DNA of 42,648 nt from Syntrophaceae bacterium (GTDB taxonomy: Bacteria > Desulfobacterota > SM23-61): NCBI GenBank assembly GCA_013388675.1, contig JACAEW010000211.1, positions 1 through 42,648 on the forward strand. Reading direction: 5' to 3'. Below, piece by piece: positions 17,255-24,472 of the stretch (position 1 is the first letter of the stretch; every line of letters starts with the position of its first letter). The translations under genes and the position numbers were made by a program. Under the pieces are notes generated by a model. That model was not told the DNA's origin. It searched no databases and was given only the letters and a program-made list of their open reading frames with translations.

Positions 17255-17452
17255 ATGACCGAAGAAAAAAAAGGGGGCGACGCTTGGGATTCCACCCAGT
17301 GGCATGTGGTGAAGAAAGGGGAGTCCCTTTGGAAAATTTCCGAACAGTATTACGGGGACGGAAACCTTTACCGGAAGATTTTTGAGGCCAACAAGGATAT
17401 TCTTTCCGATCCCAACCTGATCAAGGTGGGTCAGAAACTTAGAATCCCATAA
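17255..17452 (+). CDS. Small LysM-only protein, Kbp/YgaU-like LysM
   Basis: 65 residues, almost entirely one LysM domain: WHVVKKGESLWKISEQYYGD, NLYRKIFEANKDIL and the closing KVGQKLRIP. There is no signal peptide, so it should stay in the cytoplasm unless exported another way. The best remembered match in style is the C-terminal LysM of E. coli Kbp (YgaU), a cytoplasmic BON-LysM protein that binds potassium; the BON domain is missing here. Start ATG 17255 has AAAAGGAGAGG upstream. A lipoprotein gene begins 14 bp after its stop, so the two are probably co-transcribed. Binding to peptidoglycan is the default family role but would need access to the wall. Confidence 0.88.
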   Translation: MTEEKKGGDAWDSTQWHVVKKGESLWKISEQYYGDGNLYRKIFEANKDILSDPNLIKVGQKLRIP

Positions 17453-17466
17453 AAGGAGGAGTCACG

Positions 17467-18066
17467 ATGAGGAAGGGTTTTTCGTTGGTTGCGGTTTTGC
17501 TCGTAGGGCTGATGCTGGCGGTGGGCTGTTCCCGGGACAAGGAACCGGCGGAAGCGGCGATTAAAGCGGCTGAGTCCGCGTGGGCCGCGGCCAAGGGCGA
17601 AGCCGCCAAATTCGTTCCCGACAAGGTCAAAGGCGTGGAAGATGGCTTGAAGGCGGCCAAAGACGCCTTCGAGAAAAAGGAATATACCCAGGCCTTGAAT
17701 GCGGCCAAAGATCTTCCCGGCCAAATTAAAGATCTTGCCGCTGCGGCCGCCGCCAAAAAAGCAGAGCTGACCAAGAGCTGGGAAGAAATGGCCGCCGGCC
17801 TTCCAAAGATGGTTGAGGCCATCAAGAGCCGGGTGGACATTCTCTCCAAGAGTAAGAAGCTCCCCGCAAATTTGGACAAAGCCAAGTTTGAGGGCGCCAA
17901 GGCTGGTCTGGAGGAGATCAACAAGGCCTGGATGGATGCAGAGGGAGCTTTCAAGGGCGGCAACATTGCCGACGCCCTTTCCAAAGGCAACGCGGTAAAG
18001 GCCAAAGCTACGGAGATCATGAACACCCTCGGCATGCAACCTCCGCCCGCGGCTAAAACCTCCTAG
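17467..18066 (+). CDS. Alanine/lysine-rich helical lipoprotein of unknown function
   Basis: 199 residues. The N terminus (KGFSLVAVLLVGLMLAVGC) is a lipoprotein signal with the lipidated Cys at residue 21. The rest is predicted almost entirely helical, rich in Ala, Lys and Glu, with two loosely similar halves (VEDGLKAAKDAFEKKEYTQA and, later, EINKAWMDAEGAFKGGNIAD). This pattern resembles DUF4398-like or similar small coiled lipoproteins of Gram-negative bacteria; the assignment is tentative. It ends PPPAAKTS. Start ATG 17467 has AAAAGGAGGAG upstream. It is probably co-transcribed with the LysM gene and is followed by an intrinsic terminator at 18130-18159. It should be anchored in the outer or inner membrane facing the periplasm. 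Confidence 0.8.
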   Translation: MRKGFSLVAVLLVGLMLAVGCSRDKEPAEAAIKAAESAWAAAKGEAAKFVPDKVKGVEDGLKAAKDAFEKKEYTQALNAAKDLPGQIKDLAAAAAAKKAELTKSWEEMAAGLPKMVEAIKSRVDILSKSKKLPANLDKAKFEGAKAGLEEINKAWMDAEGAFKGGNIADALSKGNAVKAKATEIMNTLGMQPPPAAKTS

Positions 18067-18129
18067 GACGGCGTTCGGGAGGACCCTCCCACCCTGGGGA
18101 TGAAGCCCCGAAGAAACAACCGTACATTG

Positions 18130-18159
18130 AGGGGGATCGCAAGGTCCCCCTTTCTTATT
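18130..18159 (+). terminator. Intrinsic terminator after the lipoprotein gene
   Basis: AGGGGGA (18130-18136) pairs with TCCCCCT (18145-18151), followed by TTTCTTATT. A smaller GGGAGG/CCTCCC hairpin lies just upstream near 18077-18090. Confidence 0.75.
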
Positions 18160-18238
18160 CCGGCTGTCGATTCGTAATCCCGCCAAATCCCGCCGTGAAG
18201 GGGCAGGAATATCCCCCCACTATCGGCAAGGAGAAAAC

Positions 18239-19189
18239 ATGGCTATCAGAATGGGAACTGGGAAATTCATTTATGAGGTCCATCCTGACTGGGCTAAGCT
18301 GCCCAAGGGTTGGACATTCCTAGAGGTGGTGGACGCGGCGGTGGACTCCCGGGACCGGGTCTATGTTTTCAGCCGGGGAGAGCACCCGCTCATGGTTTTT
18401 GACCGGGAGGGGAATTTTCTGTCCTCGTGGGGAGAAGGGAAATTCAAAAGACCCCATGGAATCACCATCGGTCCAAACGACACCCTTTATCTGGCCGATG
18501 ACGGCGGTCATGCGATCTATCATTTCACCCTGGAAGGAAAGTTATTAATGACCGTCGGGAGTCCGGGAAAAGCCGCCGAATTCATGGGAGGGCGGCCCTT
18601 CAATCAGCCGACTAAGGTGGCCCGGGACCCCAAAACCGGTGAGCTTTACATCTCTGACGGCTACGGGAACGCGCGGGTCCACAGGTACACTGCGGAGGGG
18701 AAATATCTGTCCTCCTGGGGAGAACCCGGGATCGACCCCGGGCAGTTCAACCTTCCCCACAGCGTAGCTTTGGACAAAGATGGGCGGCTTTTCGTGGCGG
18801 ACCGTGAGAATCTGCGCATCCAGATTTTCGACCGCCAGGGCAAGTTCCTGACCATGTGGAATAACATCCATCGCCCATGCGGCATGCATATCGCCGGGGA
18901 CGGAGAGGAACTGGTTTATGTTGGAGAGTTGGCCCCCGCCTACCCCTTCAACCAGAAATACCCAAATCTGGGAGGCTGCATCAGCATTTTTGATCTGAAG
19001 GGAAAACGCCTGGCCCGGTTGGGAGACTATCTTGCGGGCGAGGAGCCCCATCAGTTTCTGGCCCCTCACGGCATGACCGTGGATTCCCATGGGGATATTT
19101 ACGTGGGGGAGGTCTCCTGGAGTTTCAAGGGGAAAACCCTCACCCCGCCCCGGGAACTGCCCACCTTCCGCAAACTGGTCAGGGTTTAG
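18239..19189 (+). CDS. NHL-repeat beta-propeller protein, amidating-lyase-like
   Basis: 316 residues composed of repeated propeller blades with the NHL pattern, for example RPHGITIGPNDTLYLADDG near 75, PTKVARDPKTGELYISDGYG near 125, LPHSVALDKDGRLFVADREN near 175 and APHGMTVDSHGDIYVGEVSW near 280. The blade motifs H-x-ITI/SVAL and YLAD/FVADREN are those of the six-bladed peptidyl-alpha-hydroxyglycine alpha-amidating lyase relatives. There is no signal peptide. AAGGAG lies upstream of ATG 18239. A DUF1638 gene follows 89 bp later in the same direction. Catalysis is not proved: NHL propellers also serve as binding scaffolds. Confidence 0.88.
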   Translation: MAIRMGTGKFIYEVHPDWAKLPKGWTFLEVVDAAVDSRDRVYVFSRGEHPLMVFDREGNFLSSWGEGKFKRPHGITIGPNDTLYLADDGGHAIYHFTLEGKLLMTVGSPGKAAEFMGGRPFNQPTKVARDPKTGELYISDGYGNARVHRYTAEGKYLSSWGEPGIDPGQFNLPHSVALDKDGRLFVADRENLRIQIFDRQGKFLTMWNNIHRPCGMHIAGDGEELVYVGELAPAYPFNQKYPNLGGCISIFDLKGKRLARLGDYLAGEEPHQFLAPHGMTVDSHGDIYVGEVSWSFKGKTLTPPRELPTFRKLVRV

Positions 19190-19278
19190 CGGGAAATGAC
19201 TTTGCTCATGTACTCCCGGCTTTGAATGGCATACCGTTAGGGAAAGGAATTTCATTACTCGGATAGCCTAAGCCCGCC

Positions 19279-19917
19279 ATGCAAACCAAAAAGTCCCTGG
19301 TTATCGCCTGCAACATCATGAAAGAAGAATTGATGCATGTCCAACCGGACGGGACCTCCTTCGTCTTCCTGGAGCAGTCCCTGCACCGGACCCCGCAAAA
19401 AATGAAAGGGGCCATTCAGGAGGAAATCGACAAGGCGGAAAACTGGGATGGAGACCAGATCGTCCTGGCCTACGGCCTGTGCAGCAACGGCATCCTGGGC
19501 ATCCGGGCAAACCGCCATCCTGTCCTCATCCCCAGGGTTCATGACTGCATAACCCTTTTTCTGGGGTCCAATGACCGCTACATGGAAGAACATCATAGGG
19601 AGCCCGGGACGTACTATCTGACCAAGGGCTGGATCGAGGAAAAAAAGTCTCCCCTGGGGATCTTTGAAGAGTACTGCGGGCGCTACGGCAAGGAAACGGC
19701 GGAGTGGGTGATCCGGGAAGAGCTGAAGAACTATACCCGCATCGCCCTGGTCGAGTCGGAGCTGGGCATGGGAGAGACCCACCGAGAGCATGCCCGGGAG
19801 AATGCCCGATTTTTGAACCTGAAATACGAGGAAATCAAAGGGTCGCTGAAATTTTTCCGCAAGATCATCCGGGGGCCTTGGGAAAAGGATTTTGTCTATC
19901 TGAAACCCGGAGAATAG
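19279..19917 (+). CDS. DUF1638 domain protein
   Basis: 212 residues. Matches the DUF1638 style: an N-terminal VIACNIMKEELMHV, then QIVLAYGLCSNGILGI near 65, LIPRVHDCITLFLGSNDRY near 85, and GTYYLTKGWIEEK near 110. Conserved Cys and His residues (ACNIM, LCSNG, VHDC) suggest a metal or cofactor site. DUF1638 genes in anaerobes often sit near corrinoid or methyltransferase genes; none is next to this one, although a B12-domain radical SAM gene lies 5 kb away. The function is not known. It follows the NHL propeller gene and ends toward a converging carbonic anhydrase-like gene 136 bp away. Confidence 0.85.
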   Translation: MQTKKSLVIACNIMKEELMHVQPDGTSFVFLEQSLHRTPQKMKGAIQEEIDKAENWDGDQIVLAYGLCSNGILGIRANRHPVLIPRVHDCITLFLGSNDRYMEEHHREPGTYYLTKGWIEEKKSPLGIFEEYCGRYGKETAEWVIREELKNYTRIALVESELGMGETHREHARENARFLNLKYEEIKGSLKFFRKIIRGPWEKDFVYLKPGE

Positions 19918-20053
19918 GCGGTCCAGGAGATGTTCTTGGCATAGAGCGGTTCGGGCCCCGTTCCTGCAGCTTCTTAGATGGGAGGCAATTCTCACTCCGC
20001 AATCGCAAGCCAGTTAGGATAGGTTAAATCCAAGCCGGCTCTCGATTGAATGT

Positions 20054-20578
20054 TTATCCGATCAATTTCATTGTCTCGCGGTAACGGCGGGGCAGGGTTT
20101 GGTAGAGGCGGGTGCCGGCGACTTTGGCCCGGGTCATTTCCGGAGAAACGTCGCCCACGATTTTGCCGGGAACGCCAACCACGAGTTTTCCCGGCGGGAT
20201 TTTCCGGTTATCGGTAATCACGCATCCGGACCCGATAATGCAATCCTTCCCGATTTCCACCCCTTCATGAAGGATGGCGCCCATTCCCACGAGGACGTTT
20301 TCTCCGATCTGCGAGCCATGAACGATGGCGCTGTGGCCGATGTGACTGTCTTTAGCCAGCCGGGCGGTTTGCTCGGGAAAGGTGTGAATGACTGCATTTT
20401 CCTGGACGTTGGAGCCATCGCCGATCTCGATGTAGCCGAAATCGCCCCGCAAAACAGCACCCGGACCGATGTAGCAGTTTTCGCCGATGGTCACCCCGCC
20501 GATCAAAACTGCGCACGGATGAACAAAAGAAGTGTATCCGACGCTGGGGCGCTTTCCTTCGAATTCGTAGATGGGCAT
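20054..20578 (-). CDS. Gamma carbonic anhydrase-like hexapeptide-repeat protein
   Basis: 174 residues forming a left-handed beta helix of hexapeptide repeats (VTIGENCYIGPGAVLRGDFG, SQIGENVLVGMGAILHEGV). Zinc-binding histidines of gamma carbonic anhydrases have counterparts in AVIHTF and HIGHSAIVHG, so it could bind metal, but many YrdA/PaaY-type relatives have no measured activity. The start ATG 20578 (MPIYEF) has AAAGGA eight bases upstream. A longer frame exists, but its extra 57 residues would lie over the RNase P RNA gene, so it is rejected. It lies 92 bp downstream of rnpB on the same strand. Confidence 0.92.
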   Translation of the reverse strand: MPIYEFEGKRPSVGYTSFVHPCAVLIGGVTIGENCYIGPGAVLRGDFGYIEIGDGSNVQENAVIHTFPEQTARLAKDSHIGHSAIVHGSQIGENVLVGMGAILHEGVEIGKDCIIGSGCVITDNRKIPPGKLVVGVPGKIVGDVSPEMTRAKVAGTRLYQTLPRRYRETMKLIG

Positions 20579-20660
20579 CTTTATTGTCCTTTCAGAAAAT
20601 CCCGGAAAATCCTGGCAAGGCATGGGATAGGGTATGCTCTTTGCGGGAATATGGGGGGGC

Positions 20661-20670
20661 GAAAAGAAAA
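20661..20670 (-). terminator. U-rich tail after rnpB
   Basis: The minus strand reads TTTTCTTTTC directly after the 3' half of the P1 stem of RNase P RNA, a typical end for this RNA. Confidence 0.5.
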
Positions 20671-21047
20671 GGCGGAAGCGGGGTCTGTAAGCCGAGTTCT
20701 GTTTCCCCGGAGAGTCCGGGGACGGGGACCATTCCTCTTGCCCGGGCATTGCTGCCCGGGTCCAGCGACCTACCCGGGAGCATCGAGCGGGCCACTCTCC
20801 AACGCTCCCCTATTCGGTCTTGCACCGGGTGGGGTTTGCCGTGCCAGCCCTGTCACCAGGGCTGCGGTGAGCTCTTACCTCGCCTTTTCACCCTTACCCC
20901 GCGAAACGCGGGGCGGTATGTTTTCTGTGGCACTTTCCCTGGGGTCACCCCCGGTCGCCGTTAGCGACCACCCTGCCCTGTGGAGCTCGGACTTTCCTCC
21001 CGCCAAGCCATCGGCCCGGCGAGCGATCCCCCGACCCCCTTCCGCAC
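20671..21047 (-). ncRNA. rnpB: RNase P RNA, bacterial type A
   Basis: About 377 nt on the minus strand. The universally conserved pieces are in the right order: GAGGAAAGTCC near the 5' end, CTCCACAGGGCAGGGTG, GGAAAGTGCCACAGAAAACA, the block GGTGAAAAGGCGAGGTAAGA with GCTCACCGC, and CGGCTTACAGACCCCGC at the 3' end. The 5' GCGGAAGGGGTC pairs with 3' GACCCCGCTTCCGC to close helix P1. This RNA is the catalytic part of the enzyme that trims tRNA 5' ends. Its 5' end lies about 12 nt after the stop codon of the RNase HI gene, so it may be transcribed with it. The ends are set from the P1 pairing and are accurate to a few bases. Confidence 0.95.
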
Positions 21048-21058
21048 CCTTTTTCCCC

Positions 21059-21703
21059 CTAATCTTTTATTTTTTGATCTATGGCTTCATTGGCCAGTTG
21101 ATCGGCCCGGCGGTTCTCTTCCCTGGGTATCCTAAGAATACTATATTGGCTAAACCGATTCAACACCTCCCGGGCCTTCTGGTGGAGGGACTTGAGGTGG
21201 GGTTCTCGAACCCGGTACTCTCCCCGAAGCTGGCGAACGACCAGTTCGGAGTCGAGGAATAGGTTGACCCGCTTGGCGCCCATTTCGAGGGCCTTTTCCA
21301 ATGCCAGAATGGCCGCCCGATATTCGGCTACATTATTGGAAGCCATTCCCAGATAGACCTTCAATTCTTTGAGAGTCCGCCCCTGGGAGTCGGAGATGAC
21401 GGCTCCTCCACCGGCCTCGCCGGGGTTTCCCCGCGAAGCCCCATCGGCATGGATGAAAAATTCCGGAAATTCTTTCGGGGGAAGTTCCGGCGAAGGAATC
21501 CCAAGTTCTTCCTTGGCCCGTTCGGCACAGCGATCCAAGATTTCCTGAAGGGCCCGGGGGGTGAGAGAAGGAAAACGCTTGAAGGTTTTGGCGACGCTGA
21601 GAGTCTGGGAGAGATGTCGGAGGATTTTTTCTTCCGAAAAAGAAGAGGACTCCTTTTTTTCCTCGAAGAGGGGAGGCGAATCGGGAGCGGGGTCTTCCCT
21701 CAC
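21059..21703 (-). CDS. rnhA: Ribonuclease HI family protein with N-terminal extension
   Basis: 214 residues. The RNase HI fold begins near residue 82, after an ~80-residue charged, probably helical extension. The four catalytic acids are present: D87 in HADGASRGNPG, E128 in NVAEYRA, D151 in FLDSELVVRQL and D201 in ENRRADQLAN. It should cut RNA in RNA-DNA hybrids, for example at R-loops. It overlaps the DUF164 gene by 4 bp (ATGA), so translation is likely coupled. Its stop lies just before the 5' end of rnpB. The extension has no motif I can name. This RNase HI subtype, often annotated as a reverse-transcriptase-like or ribonuclease HI family protein, is widespread. Confidence 0.92.
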   Translation of the reverse strand: MREDPAPDSPPLFEEKKESSSFSEEKILRHLSQTLSVAKTFKRFPSLTPRALQEILDRCAERAKEELGIPSPELPPKEFPEFFIHADGASRGNPGEAGGGAVISDSQGRTLKELKVYLGMASNNVAEYRAAILALEKALEMGAKRVNLFLDSELVVRQLRGEYRVREPHLKSLHQKAREVLNRFSQYSILRIPREENRRADQLANEAIDQKIKD

Positions 21704-22428
21704 GGCTTTTCGGCCTTCAGCGCGCCATTGTCCCAGAATAGAATCCGGTTGCAGTTAGGACAAAGGATCAGCGATTCCTGCTTTTGCAGTTCGATGTAAA
21801 GCTGGGGGCGAAGGTTCATATTGCAGGCCTGGCATACCCCCTGGACCACGCGGGCTACGGCGATTCCCTGGCGTTTTTCCGCCAGCATCCGGTATCTGCT
21901 CAAAAGTTCCGGGGTGATTTCCTTCTCCTTTTGCTCTTTCTGCTGGACGCTTCCGGCCATCTCCTTTTCGAAGGAGGATTCCTTCTGCCGCAGGTCGGTG
22001 ACCCGCCGCTCCATCGCTTGGCGTTTTTCTTCCAGTGCCCTCTCCTCCTGGGCGATCCTTTTCTGGGACTCTTCGAGCTTCTCCAGGATTTCGAGGATCT
22101 CTTCTTCCCGCTGCCGGTTCAGCTTTTTGGCGTTGTCGATCTCCTTCAGGACCGCCTGATATTCCTTGTTGGTCTTGATTTCGAGGACCCGCGCCTCCGT
22201 TTTTTTCACCTTATCGACCTCTTCTTCCAGGTCCTTTTCCTTTTTCCGCCGGTCCTTCTGCAGTTTCTCCAGGCCTTCCTTGCTCAGGCGCAGCTTTTCT
22301 TCTTCCCTTTGTAACTCTTCCTCCAGGGAAGCGATCGACTGGGGAATCTGGCTCTTTTCCCTCTCCATCTCAAGGACCCGCTGGTCGATGGTCTGTAAGA
22401 CCACGAGCTTTTCCAATTGATCCCGCAA
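21700..22428 (-). CDS. DUF164 coiled-coil / C4 zinc-ribbon protein
   Basis: About 242 residues from a TTG start at 22428. Residues 1-190 form a long charged coiled-coil hairpin (for example LEEELQREEEKLRLSKEGLE). The C-terminal ribbon has CQAC near 199-202 and CPNC near 223-226, which should hold one zinc ion. DUF164/CT398-type proteins are widespread; roles in nucleic-acid or secretion assemblies have been proposed. TTG 22428 is chosen because AGGAGG at 22440-22435 precedes it and the sequence LRDQLEKLVVLQTID is the normal N terminus. An upstream ATG frame runs back through a terminator hairpin and is rejected. It overlaps the RNase HI gene. Confidence 0.88.
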   Translation of the reverse strand: MRDQLEKLVVLQTIDQRVLEMEREKSQIPQSIASLEEELQREEEKLRLSKEGLEKLQKDRRKKEKDLEEEVDKVKKTEARVLEIKTNKEYQAVLKEIDNAKKLNRQREEEILEILEKLEESQKRIAQEERALEEKRQAMERRVTDLRQKESSFEKEMAGSVQQKEQKEKEITPELLSRYRMLAEKRQGIAVARVVQGVCQACNMNLRPQLYIELQKQESLILCPNCNRILFWDNGALKAEKP

Positions 22429-22440
22429 TTTCCCCCTCCT

Positions 22441-22470
22441 GAAAAAAGAAGTGCACCCCGGGGGGTGCAC
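22441..22470 (-). terminator. Intrinsic terminator after the tRNA, touching the DUF164 ribosome site
   Basis: GTGCACCCC (22451-22459) and GGGGTGCAC (22462-22470) are perfect inverted copies, and the minus strand continues TTCTTTTTTC (22450-22441). The AGGAGG of the DUF164 gene begins at 22440, directly after the T run. The terminator ends the tRNA transcript and could also attenuate the DUF164-rnhA-rnpB unit. Confidence 0.85.
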
Positions 22471-22558
22471 TCATGAATTTACTCCCTGTCGGCCTTTTCC
22501 GTAGGCCTATCCCATTTTACCGCTTCGAGGGTCTTTCGAATCTTCATCTTGGACCATC

Positions 22559-22634
22559 TGGTGGGCCCACCTGGGTTCGAACCAGGGACCTTCCGGTTAT
22601 GAGCCGGTGGCTCTTCCCGCTGAGCTATGGGCCC
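22559..22634 (-). tRNA. tRNA with CAU anticodon (elongator Met or Ile2)
   Basis: 76 nt including an encoded CCA. Acceptor GGGCCCA pairs with TGGGCCC; D arm GCTC/GAGC; anticodon loop CTCATAA gives CAU; variable loop AGGTC; T arm CCTGG/CCAGG around TTCGAAC. The outermost anticodon-stem pair is A-A, a mismatch. It is not an initiator (the acceptor starts with a G-C pair). The CCGG-CTCATAA-CCGG anticodon arm is often seen in tRNA-Ile2, whose C34 is changed to lysidine to read AUA, so Met and Ile cannot be separated by eye. It has its own promoter (22650-22678) and terminator (22441-22470). Confidence 0.95.
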
Positions 22635-22649
22635 CTTTCCCATTCATTT

Positions 22650-22678
22650 AAAATATCCGTTTCCCCCAGCCCTGTCAA
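22650..22678 (-). promoter_or_regulatory. Promoter of the CAU tRNA
   Basis: Minus strand: TTGACA (22678-22673), 17-bp spacer, TATTTT (22655-22650). The -35 box is perfect. Transcription should begin near 22643, about nine bases before the tRNA. Confidence 0.6.
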
Positions 22679-22715
22679 GATTGGGGGAGCGCCCGGCCGG
22701 GCGGCCCCGCAGGGC

Positions 22716-24467
22716 TCACCCTTCCATAAAGGCCCTAAGCTTTTTCGACCGGGATGGATGGCGCAGTTTCCTCAAAGCCTTGGCTTCGATCTGCCGGATT
22801 CTTTCCCGGGTGACGTCGAAGTTCTGTCCTACCTCTTCCAGGGTGTGATCGGCCTTCTCATCGATGCCGAAGCGCATCTTGAGAACCTTCTCCTCCCGGG
22901 GCGTCAGGGTGGACAGGACCCTTCGCGTCTGTTCCGAGAGGTTCAACTGGACCACGGCCTCGGAAGGGGCGACCACTTTCTTGTCTTCGATAAAATCTCC
23001 CAGGTAGCTGTCCTCCTCTTCCCCGATGGGAGTGTCCAGGGAAATGGGCTCCTTGGCGATTTTGAGAACCTTACGGACTTTATCCAGGGAAAAGTCCATC
23101 CGTTCGGCGATCTCTTCCGGGGTGGGTTCCCGGCCGAACTCCTGGACCAGGTAGCGCGAAGTGCGGATCAATTTGTTGATGGTTTCGATCATGTGAACCG
23201 GAATCCGGATGGTCCGGGCCTGATCGGCGATGGCCCGGGTGATGGACTGGCGAATCCACCAGGTCGCATAAGTGCTGAACTTATACCCCCGCTGGTACTC
23301 GAACTTGTCCACGGCCTTCATGAGCCCGATGTTTCCTTCCTGGATGAGGTCGAGAAACTGCAGTCCCCGGTTGGTGTACTTTTTGGCGATGGAGACCACC
23401 AGGCGAAGATTGGCCTTGATCAATTCGTTCTTGGCGACCTCGGCCTTCATCTCGCCATTCCGGACCGATTCCAGCGTCCGCTTGAGTTCCTCCACCGGCA
23501 GGTTGGATTCGGCTTCCACCCGGCGGACCTTTCGCTGGGCATTGCGGATGACCCGGCCATACTCCTCCAGAAACTCTTTCTTCAGGGTGGATTTCCGGAG
23601 AAAACGGCGGAACTCTCCGGGGTTTTTCTTCATCATCCGCAGGATTCTTTGGAGCTGGTCCAGGGGGAGATGGGCCAGGTTCAAAACTTCCTGGATTTCC
23701 CCCTCCGCCTTCTCCACCCGCTCGGCCAGGCCTTTGAGCTTCTGCACGATTTTATCGATATGCTTGGTTTTGAGATTGATATCCTTCAGCAGGGAGACGA
23801 TTTTATCCTTGTTTTCCCGCAGCTTTTTCGCCAGTTGGGGCCTGGCCGCGGCGCCGCTTTTGGGCAGTTTTTCCCGAAGCTGGCGGTTCCTTTCGTCGAG
23901 CCTCCGGATCTGATCGATGAGGGCCAAAATTCTCTGGACGTTGAACTCCTCCTCGAAAAAATATTCGTCCTCTTCTTCCAGTTCGGGAACCAGTTCCTTG
24001 GGCTTAACCTTTTTGGAGCGGAGTCGCTCCCCCAGTTGAATGATTTCCTTGATCGTCAGCGGGGAGTCGAGGACGGCGTTGATGACCTCTTTTTCCCCCT
24101 GCTCGATTCGCTTGGCGATCTCCACTTCCCCTTCCCGGGTCAGGAGGGACACGGACCCCATCTCCCGCAGGTACATGTAGACCGGGTCGATCGATTTTCC
24201 CAGCCCCTCCGCATCGAGCTCGAGCTCTTCCTCCGGGGGCAGAGCCTCCGCCTCATCCCGCTGCTTGCTCACCTTGACCTTGTGGGCCGCATCGACGACC
24301 TCGATGTCCATCTCCCCGAACATCATCATCAGGTCGTCGATCTGATCCGAGGAGACGATATCCGGGGGAAGGAGATTGTTGACTTCGTCGTAGGTCAGAA
24401 AGCCCTTCTTCTTTCCCATGTGGATCAGCGCCTTTACTTTTTCCATTTCCTCTTCTTTGGCCATCAT
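22716..24467 (-). CDS. rpoD: RNA polymerase primary sigma factor RpoD (second copy, in the dnaG cluster)
   Basis: About 583 residues from ATG 24467. Region 1.1 lies at 1-60 ([20 protein letters not shown]), region 1.2 near 95 ([20 protein letters not shown]), then a non-conserved charged region. Regions 2.1-2.4 include [31 protein letters not shown] and [20 protein letters not shown]; region 4.2 is [20 protein letters not shown]. It starts 6 bp after dnaG, as in the classical macromolecular synthesis operon, so it is the better candidate for the housekeeping sigma factor. GAGGG lies just before the start; an upstream ATG would extend into dnaG and adds residues unlike the family. It shares close similarity along its length with the copy at 14949-16676. 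Confidence 0.94.
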   Translation of the reverse strand: MMAKEEEMEKVKALIHMGKKKGFLTYDEVNNLLPPDIVSSDQIDDLMMMFGEMDIEVVDAAHKVKVSKQRDEAEALPPEEELELDAEGLGKSIDPVYMYLREMGSVSLLTREGEVEIAKRIEQGEKEVINAVLDSPLTIKEIIQLGERLRSKKVKPKELVPELEEEDEYFFEEEFNVQRILALIDQIRRLDERNRQLREKLPKSGAAARPQLAKKLRENKDKIVSLLKDINLKTKHIDKIVQKLKGLAERVEKAEGEIQEVLNLAHLPLDQLQRILRMMKKNPGEFRRFLRKSTLKKEFLEEYGRVIRNAQRKVRRVEAESNLPVEELKRTLESVRNGEMKAEVAKNELIKANLRLVVSIAKKYTNRGLQFLDLIQEGNIGLMKAVDKFEYQRGYKFSTYATWWIRQSITRAIADQARTIRIPVHMIETINKLIRTSRYLVQEFGREPTPEEIAERMDFSLDKVRKVLKIAKEPISLDTPIGEEEDSYLGDFIEDKKVVAPSEAVVQLNLSEQTRRVLSTLTPREEKVLKMRFGIDEKADHTLEEVGQNFDVTRERIRQIEAKALRKLRHPSRSKKLRAFMEG

Positions 24468-24472
24468 TTCCC

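Noticed and set aside
16870-17385. 171-residue open frame before the LysM gene
   Set aside because: A+T-rich intergenic composition, no ribosome site, overlaps the LysM gene in another frame.
20579-20749. N-terminal extension of the carbonic anhydrase-like gene
   Set aside because: It would lie over the RNase P RNA, and the normal N terminus (MPIYEF) has its own ribosome site.
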